NCBI GenBank assembly: GCA_017531385.1
Contig: JAFXLD010000099.1
Location: forward strand, 39,395-103,394
Direction: 5' to 3'
DNA length: 64,000 nucleotides
From: Clostridia bacterium
Lineage (GTDB): Bacteria; Bacillota; Clostridia; Oscillospirales; Acutalibacteraceae
The notes beneath the pieces are model-generated. The model did not search any database. It was given only the letters and a program-made list of their open reading frames with translations, and was not told the origin of the DNA. Within the stretch, counting starts at the first letter, position 1. Each line of letters begins with the position of its first letter. Of the stretch, positions 8,883 through 16,629 are shown one piece after another. Both the position numbers and the translations under genes were made by a program.

Positions 8883-9605
8883 TTATCTCTCCTTAACTTT
8901 ATTTATGACATTCCATACTCCTCTCAGGAGCAGGAAGAAAATTCCTGAAATAAATGTAAGAATTATAAGCGGTAATGTAAATTGCGGTGAAAAGATATTT
9001 GCAAAGTTATTACCGATTATAATATATGATATCAGTTTCGGTAAAAAACCGGCAACGGAAATGAGTATAAATCTGTAAAACGGAAAATCCATTGCACCGT
9101 AAAGATGACTTACAGGATTTATCGGCATTAACGGAAGCAGTCTGATAACTGCAAGCACCCACGGATTACCCTGTCCGTCGTCCTCAACAAGCGTTCTTAT
9201 TGTTTTGCTCCGTCTTACAAGCCACTGAGCACTGCCTCCACCTTCACGTTTTCCTGTAGAATATCTGACAGAAAAGAGAATTACAAGTCCGCAGATATTT
9301 ATAAAAAGTGATTGAGAAAAATCAAAAACCATTGCAGATGCAACACAAAGAATTGAAACAGGAAAAACAGGAAAAGCCGTCAGAATAAAATACAGCAGTT
9401 CAATAACAAGTACAATCAGCCATTTATTTTGTATTGCTGCAACTTTATGTTCAATATTTGTCAACCAATCGATATATTGCCAGTATTTTTCTTCAAGAAT
9501 ATTTATTCCTGAAACAAAATACCACACAGCAAGCATAACAGAAAGTATAAAACACAGCACTGATGCTTTCAGAAGCAATTTCTGTATAAGTTTCTTCTTA
9601 CTCAT
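8883..9605 (-). CDS. VTT-domain (TVP38/TMEM64-type) membrane protein
   Basis: 240 residues with about five hydrophobic segments, e.g. LLKASVLCFILSVMLAVWYF near the start and LILTFISGIFFLLLRGVW at the end. The DedA/VTT core is recognised by FPVSILCVASAMVF and by RLLPLMPINPVSHLYGAM, the conserved proline-rich re-entrant motif. Members are membrane proteins linked to lipid scrambling and envelope homeostasis; the exact substrate is unknown. The start at 9605 (MSKKKLIQ) is preferred because GGTGAT lies 4 bases upstream. It is followed 4 bp later by galK. Confidence 0.85.
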   Translation of the reverse strand: MSKKKLIQKLLLKASVLCFILSVMLAVWYFVSGINILEEKYWQYIDWLTNIEHKVAAIQNKWLIVLVIELLYFILTAFPVFPVSILCVASAMVFDFSQSLFINICGLVILFSVRYSTGKREGGGSAQWLVRRSKTIRTLVEDDGQGNPWVLAVIRLLPLMPINPVSHLYGAMDFPFYRFILISVAGFLPKLISYIIIGNNFANIFSPQFTLPLIILTFISGIFFLLLRGVWNVINKVKER

Positions 9606-9679
9606 ATATATCACCGATATAAGAGTATGAATCAATTAAAAATATTTTAACAAAAAAAATGGAAAACTTCAAGAGTTTG

Positions 9680-9688
9680 TGATATAAT
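9680..9688 (+). promoter_or_regulatory. Extended -10 promoter for the hydroxyacid dehydrogenase gene
   Basis: TGATATAAT; only a weak -35 (TGGAAA at 9660-9665, 17-bp spacer). Confidence 0.45.
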
Positions 9689-9719
9689 ATTTTAAAATAT
9701 TAATTGAAGGTGGTTTTTT

Positions 9720-10676
9720 ATGAATATAGTTATGCTTGATGCGTACACCACTAACCCCGGCGACCTTTCATGGAATAATTTCAATAATCTCGGTAATCTT
9801 ACAGTTTATGACAGAACACCCTCTGATAAAATCATTGAAAGAGCAAAGGATGCAGATATTCTCATAACCAACAAAACACCGATAACAAAGGAAATCATCG
9901 ACTGTCTGCCGAACCTTAAATTTATTGCACTTATGTCAACGGGATATAACATAGTTGATTATATTTATCTGAAGGAAAAAGCAATACCCGTATCAAATAT
10001 TCCGTCTTATTCAACTGATGCCGTGGCACAGCTTGTTATGTCTTTTATTCTTGAGCTTTCAATGAATGTGGGACTTCACTCTCAATCCGTTAAAAGCGGT
10101 GAATGGTCGGAATGTGCGGATTTTTGTTACTGGAAAACTCCTCTGACTGAGCTTACGGGAAAAACTCTCGGAATTTTCGGTCTGGGAAAAATCGGCAGAG
10201 CTGTTGCTGAAAGAGCAAAGGCTTTCGGCATAAATGTTGTAGCATATGTGCCGAGAATCCACGGTGATGAGCCTGAATATATAAAAATTCTCCCGCTTGA
10301 TGAAATGCTGAATATTTCCGATGTTGTCTCTATGCATTGTCCTCTTACACCCGAAACAGAAGGTATCGTAAACAGCGAATTCATATCAAAAATGAAAGAA
10401 GGAGCTTATTTTATCAACACTTCAAGAGGTACTGTTGTGAATGAAACAGCACTTGCAGATGCTCTGAATACAGGCAAGCTCGGCGGTGCAGGTCTTGATG
10501 TACTTTCAACGGAACCACCGCAGAAAGATAATCCTCTTCTTTCTGCAAAAAACTGCTTCATCACACCGCATATTGCATGGGCATCTTTTGAAACAAGAAA
10601 ACGGCTTGTATCTATTCTTTATGATAATGTCAGAGCATTTATTGACGGCAAACCGCAAAATGTTATAAACAAGTAA
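9720..10676 (+). CDS. D-2-hydroxyacid dehydrogenase (glycerate/hydroxypyruvate type)
   Basis: 318 residues, NAD(P)-dependent reduction of 2-oxoacids or oxidation of D-2-hydroxyacids. Seen: the catalytic-domain N-terminus, Rossmann motif GIFGLGKIGRAVAERA (about residues 148-163), substrate Arg in NTSRGTVVNE, Glu in STEPP, and the catalytic His in ITPHIAWAS. Closest in feel to hydroxypyruvate reductase/glycerate dehydrogenase, but D-lactate or other 2-oxoacids cannot be excluded. Transcribed alone, upstream of gap, which has its own promoter. Confidence 0.92.
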   Translation: MNIVMLDAYTTNPGDLSWNNFNNLGNLTVYDRTPSDKIIERAKDADILITNKTPITKEIIDCLPNLKFIALMSTGYNIVDYIYLKEKAIPVSNIPSYSTDAVAQLVMSFILELSMNVGLHSQSVKSGEWSECADFCYWKTPLTELTGKTLGIFGLGKIGRAVAERAKAFGINVVAYVPRIHGDEPEYIKILPLDEMLNISDVVSMHCPLTPETEGIVNSEFISKMKEGAYFINTSRGTVVNETALADALNTGKLGGAGLDVLSTEPPQKDNPLLSAKNCFITPHIAWASFETRKRLVSILYDNVRAFIDGKPQNVINK

Positions 10677-10746
10677 TTGGAAATATACTCTTTTTGTGTG
10701 AGTTAAACAAATCTTTGTAAATTAAGTTAATTTTTTAACAAAAGAC

Positions 10747-10775
10747 TTGAATATTTATCCAATATGAGTTAAAAT
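10747..10775 (+). promoter_or_regulatory. Promoter of gap
   Basis: TTGAAT (10747-10752), 17-bp spacer, TAAAAT (10770-10775), about 50 bp before the gap start codon. Confidence 0.7.
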
Positions 10776-10791
10776 AATAACGCAAAAAAAC

Positions 10792-10807
10792 AATGGCTTA
10801 AGCCATT
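10792..10807. promoter_or_regulatory. Perfect 16-bp palindrome in the gap leader
   Basis: AATGGCTTAAGCCATT, no loop, starting about 10 bases after the predicted transcription start and 7 bases before the SD GGAGG. It could be an operator or an mRNA 5' structure. Confidence 0.6.
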
Positions 10808-10826
10808 ATAAATGGAGGAAAATTAA

Positions 10827-11864
10827 ATGTCAGTTAAAGTTGCTATTAACGGTTTCGGCAGAATCGGCCGTCTTGCATTCCGTCAGATGTTCGGTGCAGA
10901 AGGTTACGATGTTGTTGCTATCAACGATCTTACAAAGCCCTCAATGCTTGCTCAGCTTCTCAAGTATGATACAGCACAGGGTGGTTACTGCGGCAGAATC
11001 GGCGAAGGTCTTCACACAGTTGAAGCTGACGACGAAGCAGGCACAATCACAGTTGACGGCAAGACTCTCAAAATCTATGCAAAAGCTAACGCTGCTGAAC
11101 TCCCCTGGGGTGAACTCGGTGTTGACGTAGTTCTTGAATGTACAGGTTTCTACTGCTCAAAGGACAAGTCACAGGCTCACATCGATGCAGGTGCAAAGAA
11201 AGTTGTTATTTCAGCTCCCGCAGGTAACGACCTCAAGACAATCGTTTTCAGCGTAAACGAAGATACACTTACAGCTGATGATACAATCATCTCTGCTGCT
11301 TCTTGTACAACAAACTGCCTTGCTCCCATGGCAAAGGCTCTCAACGATTTCGCTCCCATCCAGAGCGGTATCATGGCTACAATCCATGCATACACAGGCG
11401 ACCAGATGATCCTCGACGGTCCTCACAGAAAGGGCGACATGAGAAGAGCAAGAGCCGGTGCTGCAAACATCGTTCCCAACTCAACAGGTGCTGCTAAGGC
11501 TATCGGTCTTGTTATTCCCGAGCTTAACGGCAAGCTCATCGGTGCTGCACAGAGAGTTCCCGTTCCCACAGGTTCAACAACAATCCTCACAGCAGTTGTT
11601 AAGGGTGCAGACGTAACAAAGGATGCTATCAACGCTGCTATGAAGGCTGCTGCATCAGAAAGCTTCGGCTACAACGAAGATGAAATCGTTTCTTCAGACG
11701 TTATCGGCATGAGATACGGCTCACTCTTCGATGCAACACAGACAATGGTTGCTAAGGTTGGCGACGATCTCTATCAGGTTCAGGTTGTTTCATGGTATGA
11801 CAATGAAAACAGCTACACAAGCCAGATGGTTCGTACAATCAAGTACTTTGCTGAACTCGCTTAA
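10827..11864 (+). CDS. gap: Glyceraldehyde-3-phosphate dehydrogenase, type I
   Basis: 345 residues. Converts glyceraldehyde-3-phosphate, NAD and phosphate to 1,3-bisphosphoglycerate in glycolysis. Seen: NAD-binding [12 protein letters not shown] at the N-terminus, catalytic Cys in [17 protein letters not shown] (about residue 158), phosphate-site TGAAKAIG, and C-terminal [15 protein letters not shown]. Codon use is strongly biased (repeated CTC, AAG, GGT, GTT), unlike most neighbours, as expected of a highly expressed gene. SD GGAGG. Single-gene transcript with a clear terminator. Confidence 0.98.
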   Translation: MSVKVAINGFGRIGRLAFRQMFGAEGYDVVAINDLTKPSMLAQLLKYDTAQGGYCGRIGEGLHTVEADDEAGTITVDGKTLKIYAKANAAELPWGELGVDVVLECTGFYCSKDKSQAHIDAGAKKVVISAPAGNDLKTIVFSVNEDTLTADDTIISAASCTTNCLAPMAKALNDFAPIQSGIMATIHAYTGDQMILDGPHRKGDMRRARAGAANIVPNSTGAAKAIGLVIPELNGKLIGAAQRVPVPTGSTTILTAVVKGADVTKDAINAAMKAAASESFGYNEDEIVSSDVIGMRYGSLFDATQTMVAKVGDDLYQVQVVSWYDNENSYTSQMVRTIKYFAELA

Positions 11865-11876
11865 TCAACAAAAATT

Positions 11877-11910
11877 ATCCCGTATGGCAACATACGGGAT
11901 TTATTTTTTT
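11877..11910 (+). terminator. Terminator of gap
   Basis: Perfect 10-bp stem ATCCCGTATG / CATACGGGAT, GCAA tetraloop, then TTATTTTTTT. Confidence 0.92.
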
Positions 11911-11922
11911 CAATTATATCAC

Positions 11923-11958
11923 AAAAAAAAGTCAGGCACACAATCATACCTGACTTTT
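11923..11958 (-). terminator. Terminator of the PP2C-like gene
   Basis: On the minus strand the stem AAAAGTCAGG / CCTGACTTTT is followed by a long T-run; it lies 33 bp past the stop. Confidence 0.85.
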
Positions 11959-11991
11959 ATTAATTTAATGATGCCTAAGTCATCATTTATT

Positions 11992-13317
11992 TTATTCTTC
12001 ACCACCGACAGGTTCCTCAGCAGGCGGCTCATCAACAGGCGGCTCATCAACAGGCGGCTCATCAACAGGCGGCTCGTCAACAGGCGGCTCATCAACAGGT
12101 GGCTCGTCAACAGGTGGTTCATCAACAGGTGGCTCGTCAACAGGTGGTTCTGTTGTTGTCTGAGTTGTGCTTTCTGTAGTGCGTTCTGTTGTTGTTTCAG
12201 GAGCACGGGTTGTTGTTGTATTGTCGTCCACAGGTGCATCAACATCTCCGCCCAATTCGGTATCCTCAACTTCCTGCATTCCGTTACTGCCGTTAAAATC
12301 GTCATCATTTGTTCCGTTCTCAATAATTATCTGCTCACCATTGGTACCGGACTCACCTTCATTCAAGGGATTATCCGGACGTGTAGCAAGGTAAAGTGCA
12401 GCAGTTACAGCGAGAATAATTACAAGAATTGCAACAGGAATAAAGCTTAAGATCTTTTTCTTGGGGGATGCAGGTCTCTTACCGGTTTCCGGTTTTTCAT
12501 CATCGGTAACATAACCATCAGTTTTTCGAAGTTCATCTGTTTCAACAGGAGGTTCTGCATCAAAAGCATCCGGGGTGATGGAAACAGCACCATCATCATC
12601 AATATCATCATCAGGAATAACAAGCGGAGTAGCAGCATATGTACGTTCTGAATCACATTTGAGCTTCATCAGTACAACAGAGCAATCTTTACCTCTTGCA
12701 CCAATTGATAAAAGTTTGTAAAACTCTTTTATCATTGATTTCAGATCAACATCTGAATCAAAAGTATTAACGATTCCATCATAATCAAGATCAGCGGATG
12801 CTTCTTCACCGATAAGTGCAAACATATCACCATCAGCAATCACATCAACAAACTGAAAACCTCTTCCGTTTTCATCATCAGAAAGAGCAATCTCAAAAAG
12901 TTCACCTTCAGAAAAGCGAAGAAGATGACATCCGCCTGTCTTTGCGGCTATAACGCAGTCGTCATATGCACAAACAACACCGACAGAAAGCCTTCCGCCT
13001 TCAATACCGCAATTTTCAACAACAGATTGCATATCATCAAAATACTTATTGATAACATTTTCTGCATTGTATTTATTAAAATTTATGTCTTGTACATAGT
13101 CATTGAATGCAGATACTGCACCTGCAGCAAATCCCTTCTGATTACCGGATGCAATAACAGCAATATATGGTGGATTTACACTTCCTGCCGCTTTGAATCC
13201 ATTATCAGCTTCCTGAGCAGAAATAACCTTACCATTCAAATTGAGATTATCACCGTTAAAACCTTTAGCCAAACGGCTTTTTGTTATAGCAACCGATTCA
13301 GCAAGTATAACTGCCAT
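11992..13317 (-). CDS. Membrane-anchored PP2C-like pseudophosphatase with proline-rich repeat tail
   Basis: 441 residues from ATG 13317 (SD GAAGGTG; the GTG nine bases upstream lies inside the SD). Residues 1-220 follow the PP2C/PPM domain order: KGFNGDN where RxxNED is usual, IAVIASGNQKGFAAG for the DGxGGxxAG strand, GVVCAYDDCVIAAKTGGCHLLR for the GDSR strand, and ARGKDCSVVLMKL for the final GGxDNxTVV strand. Every metal-binding Asp of the motifs is replaced, so catalysis is unlikely. A Lys-rich stop and one TM segment (about residues 293-315, IPVAILVIILAVTAALYL) follow, then an acidic/Thr-rich ectodomain and eight VDEPP repeats. The phosphatase homology is inference from motif order. Monocistronic. 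Confidence 0.75.
   Translation of the reverse strand: MAVILAESVAITKSRLAKGFNGDNLNLNGKVISAQEADNGFKAAGSVNPPYIAVIASGNQKGFAAGAVSAFNDYVQDINFNKYNAENVINKYFDDMQSVVENCGIEGGRLSVGVVCAYDDCVIAAKTGGCHLLRFSEGELFEIALSDDENGRGFQFVDVIADGDMFALIGEEASADLDYDGIVNTFDSDVDLKSMIKEFYKLLSIGARGKDCSVVLMKLKCDSERTYAATPLVIPDDDIDDDGAVSITPDAFDAEPPVETDELRKTDGYVTDDEKPETGKRPASPKKKILSFIPVAILVIILAVTAALYLATRPDNPLNEGESGTNGEQIIIENGTNDDDFNGSNGMQEVEDTELGGDVDAPVDDNTTTTRAPETTTERTTESTTQTTTEPPVDEPPVDEPPVDEPPVDEPPVDEPPVDEPPVDEPPVDEPPAEEPVGGEE
12021..12150. repeat. 15-bp tandem repeat encoding VDEPP units
   Basis: About eight and a half copies of a 15-bp unit (plus strand GGCTCATCAACAGGC, with A/G and C/T variants) inside the pseudophosphatase gene. 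Copy-to-copy changes are mostly third-position, so the VDEPP reading is kept. Confidence 0.92.
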
Positions 13318-13350
13318 AATATTCACCTTCTCTTTTAATCTAACTATATT

Positions 13351-13379
13351 ATTTTATCATTTAATTTATGAGTAGTCAA
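13351..13379 (-). promoter_or_regulatory. Promoter of the PP2C-like gene
   Basis: Minus strand TTGACT, 17 bases, TAAAAT. Confidence 0.72.
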
Positions 13380-13402
13380 CAGATTAAAAAATATTTTATA
13401 AA

Positions 13403-14851
13403 TTATTGAATTTTTCTTGATTCTTTAATAAGTTTTTGTTTTTCAGTCCACAGTTTTTCAGACAAATCCACATAGTAATTATGAGGATATTCAAATCTGA
13501 GAACTTCTTCCCATAAAGTATCGATCTGCTCTGCACAATAAGTACGGATATCAGCAATATCAGGTGACTTATATACACATTTACCGTTATCAAAAATCGG
13601 AACAAGAAGCTGCCTTGCAACAAAATTTGTAACTGTTTTTCTTTTCCATGAATAATCAGGGTCAAACAATTCGTATTCAGTCAATTCAGATATATTTTCA
13701 TCTTCAAGAGTAAGCAAATCTGCTATAGCCTTGCCTGTTTCCATATCAAACAATCTCCAGAGCAGCTTCGGGCAGGGAGTTGTTATCTTGGTGACATTTT
13801 CACTGAGTTTAATGCAGTTCTTTATTTCACCATTCTTCTCAATTGCGGCAATTTTATAAACGCCACTGAAAACAGGAGCATCGGCAGAGGTTATAAGCCT
13901 TTCGCCTACAAGAAAACCGTCTACTCTTGCTCCATGACCGAGCATTTCACGGATGATATATTCATCAAGGGAGTTTGAAGCATAGATATCACAATCGGGG
14001 AAACCTGCTTCATTGAGCATTTTTCTGATTTTCTTTGAAAGATATGCAAGGTCACCGCTGTCTATTCTTATTCCCTTGGGTCTGTATCCTCTCGGAAGAA
14101 GTTCACGCTTAAAAGCTTCAATAGCATTCGGCACACCGGAATTGATTGTATCGTAAGTATCAACAAGAAGAACACAGTTATCGGGATATTCTCTTGCATA
14201 TGTACAGAACGCCTCAAGTTCCGAATCAAAAACCTGAATCCATGTGTGACTCATACCGCCAAAAACAGGAATATCAAAAATCTTGGAAGCCTGAACATTT
14301 GTTGTTGCAATACAACCGCCGATATAAGCACTTCTTGCACCGTAGACAGCAGCATCTGCACCATGGGCACGTCGAGAGCCGAATTCAACAACACTTCGAC
14401 CCTGTGCAGCACGTACAATCCTGTTCGCTTTTGTAGCAATAAGTGTCTGATGATTTATTGTGAGCAATATAATCGTTTCTATAAGCAAAGCCTGCAGAAC
14501 AGGACCTTTTACCTTTACAATAGGTTCTCCTGCAAATACAGGGGTTCCTTCGGGAACAGCCCATATATCACATTTAAACTCGAAATTTCTCAGATAATCA
14601 AGAAATTCATCGGAAACACCTTTTTGCTTTAAATATTCAATATCTGTATCGTCAAATTTAAGGTCAGAGAGAGTTTCACAAAGCTGCTGAACACCTGCCA
14701 TAATACAAAATCCACCGATAGCCTGTGACGGTCTGAAAAACATATCAAACCAAGCAACAGTGTCCTGTATACCTCCTGATATAAAACCGTTGGCGAGTGC
14801 AATTTCATAAAAGTCCATCATCAGATTGTGCTTTTCATTTCTGTTTAACAT
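13403..14851 (-). CDS. pncB: Nicotinate phosphoribosyltransferase
   Basis: 482 residues. Makes nicotinate mononucleotide from nicotinate and PRPP in NAD salvage. Motifs: NHQTLIATKANRIVRAA, the family signature EFGSRRAHGADAAVYGARSA, and the phosphate-binding region IRIDSGDLAYLSKKIR. The N-terminus LNRNEKHNLMMDFYE matches the usual start region. ATG at 14851 is preferred to the TTG at 14860 because the AAAGAG SD is well spaced only from the ATG. Its own promoter lies upstream. No neighbouring NAD genes are in the window. Confidence 0.95.
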   Translation of the reverse strand: MLNRNEKHNLMMDFYEIALANGFISGGIQDTVAWFDMFFRPSQAIGGFCIMAGVQQLCETLSDLKFDDTDIEYLKQKGVSDEFLDYLRNFEFKCDIWAVPEGTPVFAGEPIVKVKGPVLQALLIETIILLTINHQTLIATKANRIVRAAQGRSVVEFGSRRAHGADAAVYGARSAYIGGCIATTNVQASKIFDIPVFGGMSHTWIQVFDSELEAFCTYAREYPDNCVLLVDTYDTINSGVPNAIEAFKRELLPRGYRPKGIRIDSGDLAYLSKKIRKMLNEAGFPDCDIYASNSLDEYIIREMLGHGARVDGFLVGERLITSADAPVFSGVYKIAAIEKNGEIKNCIKLSENVTKITTPCPKLLWRLFDMETGKAIADLLTLEDENISELTEYELFDPDYSWKRKTVTNFVARQLLVPIFDNGKCVYKSPDIADIRTYCAEQIDTLWEEVLRFEYPHNYYVDLSEKLWTEKQKLIKESRKIQ

Positions 14852-14875
14852 AATAATCAACTCTTTTCATAATTT

Positions 14876-14904
14876 ATCATAACATAAAAAAACAGGATAA
14901 TCAA
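14876..14904 (-). promoter_or_regulatory. Promoter of pncB
   Basis: Minus strand TTGATT, 17 bases, TATGAT. Confidence 0.65.
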
Positions 14905-14964
14905 TTATAATTTTTACAACATAATTGCAAAAATGTTCACAAATTGTTAATTTTTAATTACATA

Positions 14965-14993
14965 TTGAATTTAACCGTTCTTTGTGTTAGAAT
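14965..14993 (+). promoter_or_regulatory. Promoter of the small XRE regulator
   Basis: TTGAAT (14965-14970), 17-bp spacer, TAGAAT (14988-14993), 29 bp before the start codon. Confidence 0.7.
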
Positions 14994-15021
14994 ATCTTTA
15001 GTTTTCACGGAGGTATATATC

Positions 15022-15270
15022 ATGAGAGTAAGAAAACAGGAACTCGGTGACCGCAATATCGCAGGCGGCAGAGTTGAACAGCGCAGAAAAGCTATAGGAA
15101 TGAAGCAGAAAGACCTGCTTACACAGCTTCAGGTAAGAGGTGTAGACCTCAACGCATCAGGACTTTCAAAGCTTGAAGGTCAGATAAGAAGCATCAATGA
15201 CTATGAACTTGTTGCACTTGCAGAAGTACTCGGTGTTTCTGTCAACTGGTTATTAGGTATTGACGAATAA
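15022..15270 (+). CDS. Small XRE/Cro-C1 family HTH regulator
   Basis: 82 residues from ATG 15022, chosen for its SD GGAGGT. Almost the whole protein is one lambda-repressor-type HTH: VEQRRKAIGMKQKDLLTQL (helices 1-2), LNASGLSKLEGQIR (recognition helix), then LVALAEVLGVSVNWLLGIDE. There is no ligand-binding domain. Single gene with promoter and terminator, convergent with folC. The target genes cannot be inferred from context. Confidence 0.9.
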   Translation: MRVRKQELGDRNIAGGRVEQRRKAIGMKQKDLLTQLQVRGVDLNASGLSKLEGQIRSINDYELVALAEVLGVSVNWLLGIDE

Positions 15271-15281
15271 ATTCAAAGCAA

Positions 15282-15315
15282 AAAATTAAGCACTTCATCA
15301 TGAAGTGCTTTTTAT
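15282..15315. terminator. Bidirectional terminator shared by the XRE gene and folC
   Basis: Perfect 10-bp stem AAGCACTTCA / TGAAGTGCTT (15288-15310) with a 3-base loop and T-runs on both sides. The folC stop codon lies within the hairpin. Confidence 0.85.
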
Positions 15316-16572
15316 TATGTTATACACATCGGAACATAGATAAAGTGAACCGCAAATTATAAGCACATCATCGGATGTGATGTTTTTTATTGCAGATTGT
15401 GTTGCCGTTCCGATATCTTTAAAACTCTCTGCAGAAGTGCCGAATCGTTTTATTTTTTCGCAAAGTTCATCACTGTCTATCGCCCTGGGATTTGACGGAG
15501 TAACGGTATACACCTTTTCAAAATAAGGGAGCATCAGAGTCAGAACCTTATCAATATCCTTATCTGCCATCATTCCTATGAGAGCTGTTATTTTTTTTCC
15601 TTTAAGGTGCTTTTCCATAACAGTACATAACGCTTTTGCGCTGTCTTCATTATGACATCCGTCAAGGATAATAAGAGGTTTTTCAGATACAACTTCGCAT
15701 CTTGCAGGATTTTTTGTTCTGGCAATCCCCTCTCTGACTGCTTTTTCGGATATGGCTATTCCCTGCTCTTTCATCAAATCTATAACGGTCAGTGCAGTTA
15801 TGCAGTTTTCTGTCTGATGTTTTCCAGGAAACGGCACAAAAACACTTCTTCCGCCATAAAAAATATCACTGCCTCTGATTGATTCATCAAGGACTCTGAT
15901 TCCGTTTATATCTGCAACGGAAAGTGATGAATTTCTCATTTCAGACTGTTCCTTTATCATTTTAAGTGCATCCGAAGGCTGAGCAGAATTTGTAACAACG
16001 GGACATCCGTTTTTAATTATACCGCATTTTTCATAAGCTATTTCGCTGATTGTATTGCCCAAAATATTGACATGATCAAGAGAAATTGAAGTTATAACAC
16101 TTGCAAGAGGTCTTTCAATGACATTTGTGGCATCAAATCTGCCACCCAGACCTGTTTCAAGCACAACAAAATCGCAACCCTGATTTTTATAATACAGAAA
16201 TGCAGCAGCTGTGACGGCTTCAAATTCAGTTATGGTAATATCTTCACTTCTGAGTTTTTCAATCTGGTTTCTGACTATATCAGTCACTTCTTCCAGGTCA
16301 GTTTCGCTTATCATTTCACCGTCAATACGAATTCTTTCACGGAAATTAACGATATAAGGCGATGTGTAAAGTCCTGTCTTGTACCCTGACTGTTTCAGCA
16401 CAGAAGCAAGGAAAGAACAGACCGTACCTTTGCCGTTTGTTCCTGCAACATGAATACAGCGAAGACTTTTTTCGGGATTTCCGAGCCTTTCAAGAAGGAT
16501 TTTTATTCTGTCAAGACCGGGCATAATGCCGAATGTCAGAAGTGAGTGATAATATTTTTCTGCTGATGTCAT
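15298..16572 (-). CDS. folC: Bifunctional folylpolyglutamate synthase/dihydrofolate synthase
   Basis: 424 residues, Mur-ligase fold. Adds glutamate to dihydropteroate or tetrahydrofolates. Motifs: P-loop HVAGTNGKGTVCSFLASVL (about residues 41-59), TSPYIVNFRERIRIDG, ETGLGGRFDATN, SLDHVNILG, and the C-terminal ILDGCHNEDSAKAL. SD AAAGGTGAT. It follows valS by 57 bp, separated by a strong GC-rich hairpin without a U-tract; the valS-folC pair is common in Firmicutes. Confidence 0.95.
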   Translation of the reverse strand: MTSAEKYYHSLLTFGIMPGLDRIKILLERLGNPEKSLRCIHVAGTNGKGTVCSFLASVLKQSGYKTGLYTSPYIVNFRERIRIDGEMISETDLEEVTDIVRNQIEKLRSEDITITEFEAVTAAAFLYYKNQGCDFVVLETGLGGRFDATNVIERPLASVITSISLDHVNILGNTISEIAYEKCGIIKNGCPVVTNSAQPSDALKMIKEQSEMRNSSLSVADINGIRVLDESIRGSDIFYGGRSVFVPFPGKHQTENCITALTVIDLMKEQGIAISEKAVREGIARTKNPARCEVVSEKPLIILDGCHNEDSAKALCTVMEKHLKGKKITALIGMMADKDIDKVLTLMLPYFEKVYTVTPSNPRAIDSDELCEKIKRFGTSAESFKDIGTATQSAIKNITSDDVLIICGSLYLCSDVYNIIKSTS

Positions 16573-16596
16573 TTTATCACCTTTAAGGGAGAATCA

Positions 16597-16621
16597 GGCG
16601 GACTGAAAACCACAGTCCGCC
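16597..16621 (-). other. GC-rich hairpin between valS and folC
   Basis: Perfect 9-bp stem GGCGGACTG / CAGTCCGCC with a 7-base loop. On the transcribed strand it is followed by TGATTCTCCC, not by U's, so it is not a standard intrinsic terminator. Confidence 0.6.
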
Positions 16622-16629
16622 AAAATAAT

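Noticed and set aside
12021-12150. CRISPR array
   Set aside because: Units are 15 bp with no spacers, in frame in a gene; no cas genes.
11731-12450. 239-residue plus-strand ORF with Arg-Leu-Ile-Asn-Arg repeats
   Set aside because: It is the antisense reading of the 15-bp VDEPP repeat array; the gap stop and terminator also fall inside it.
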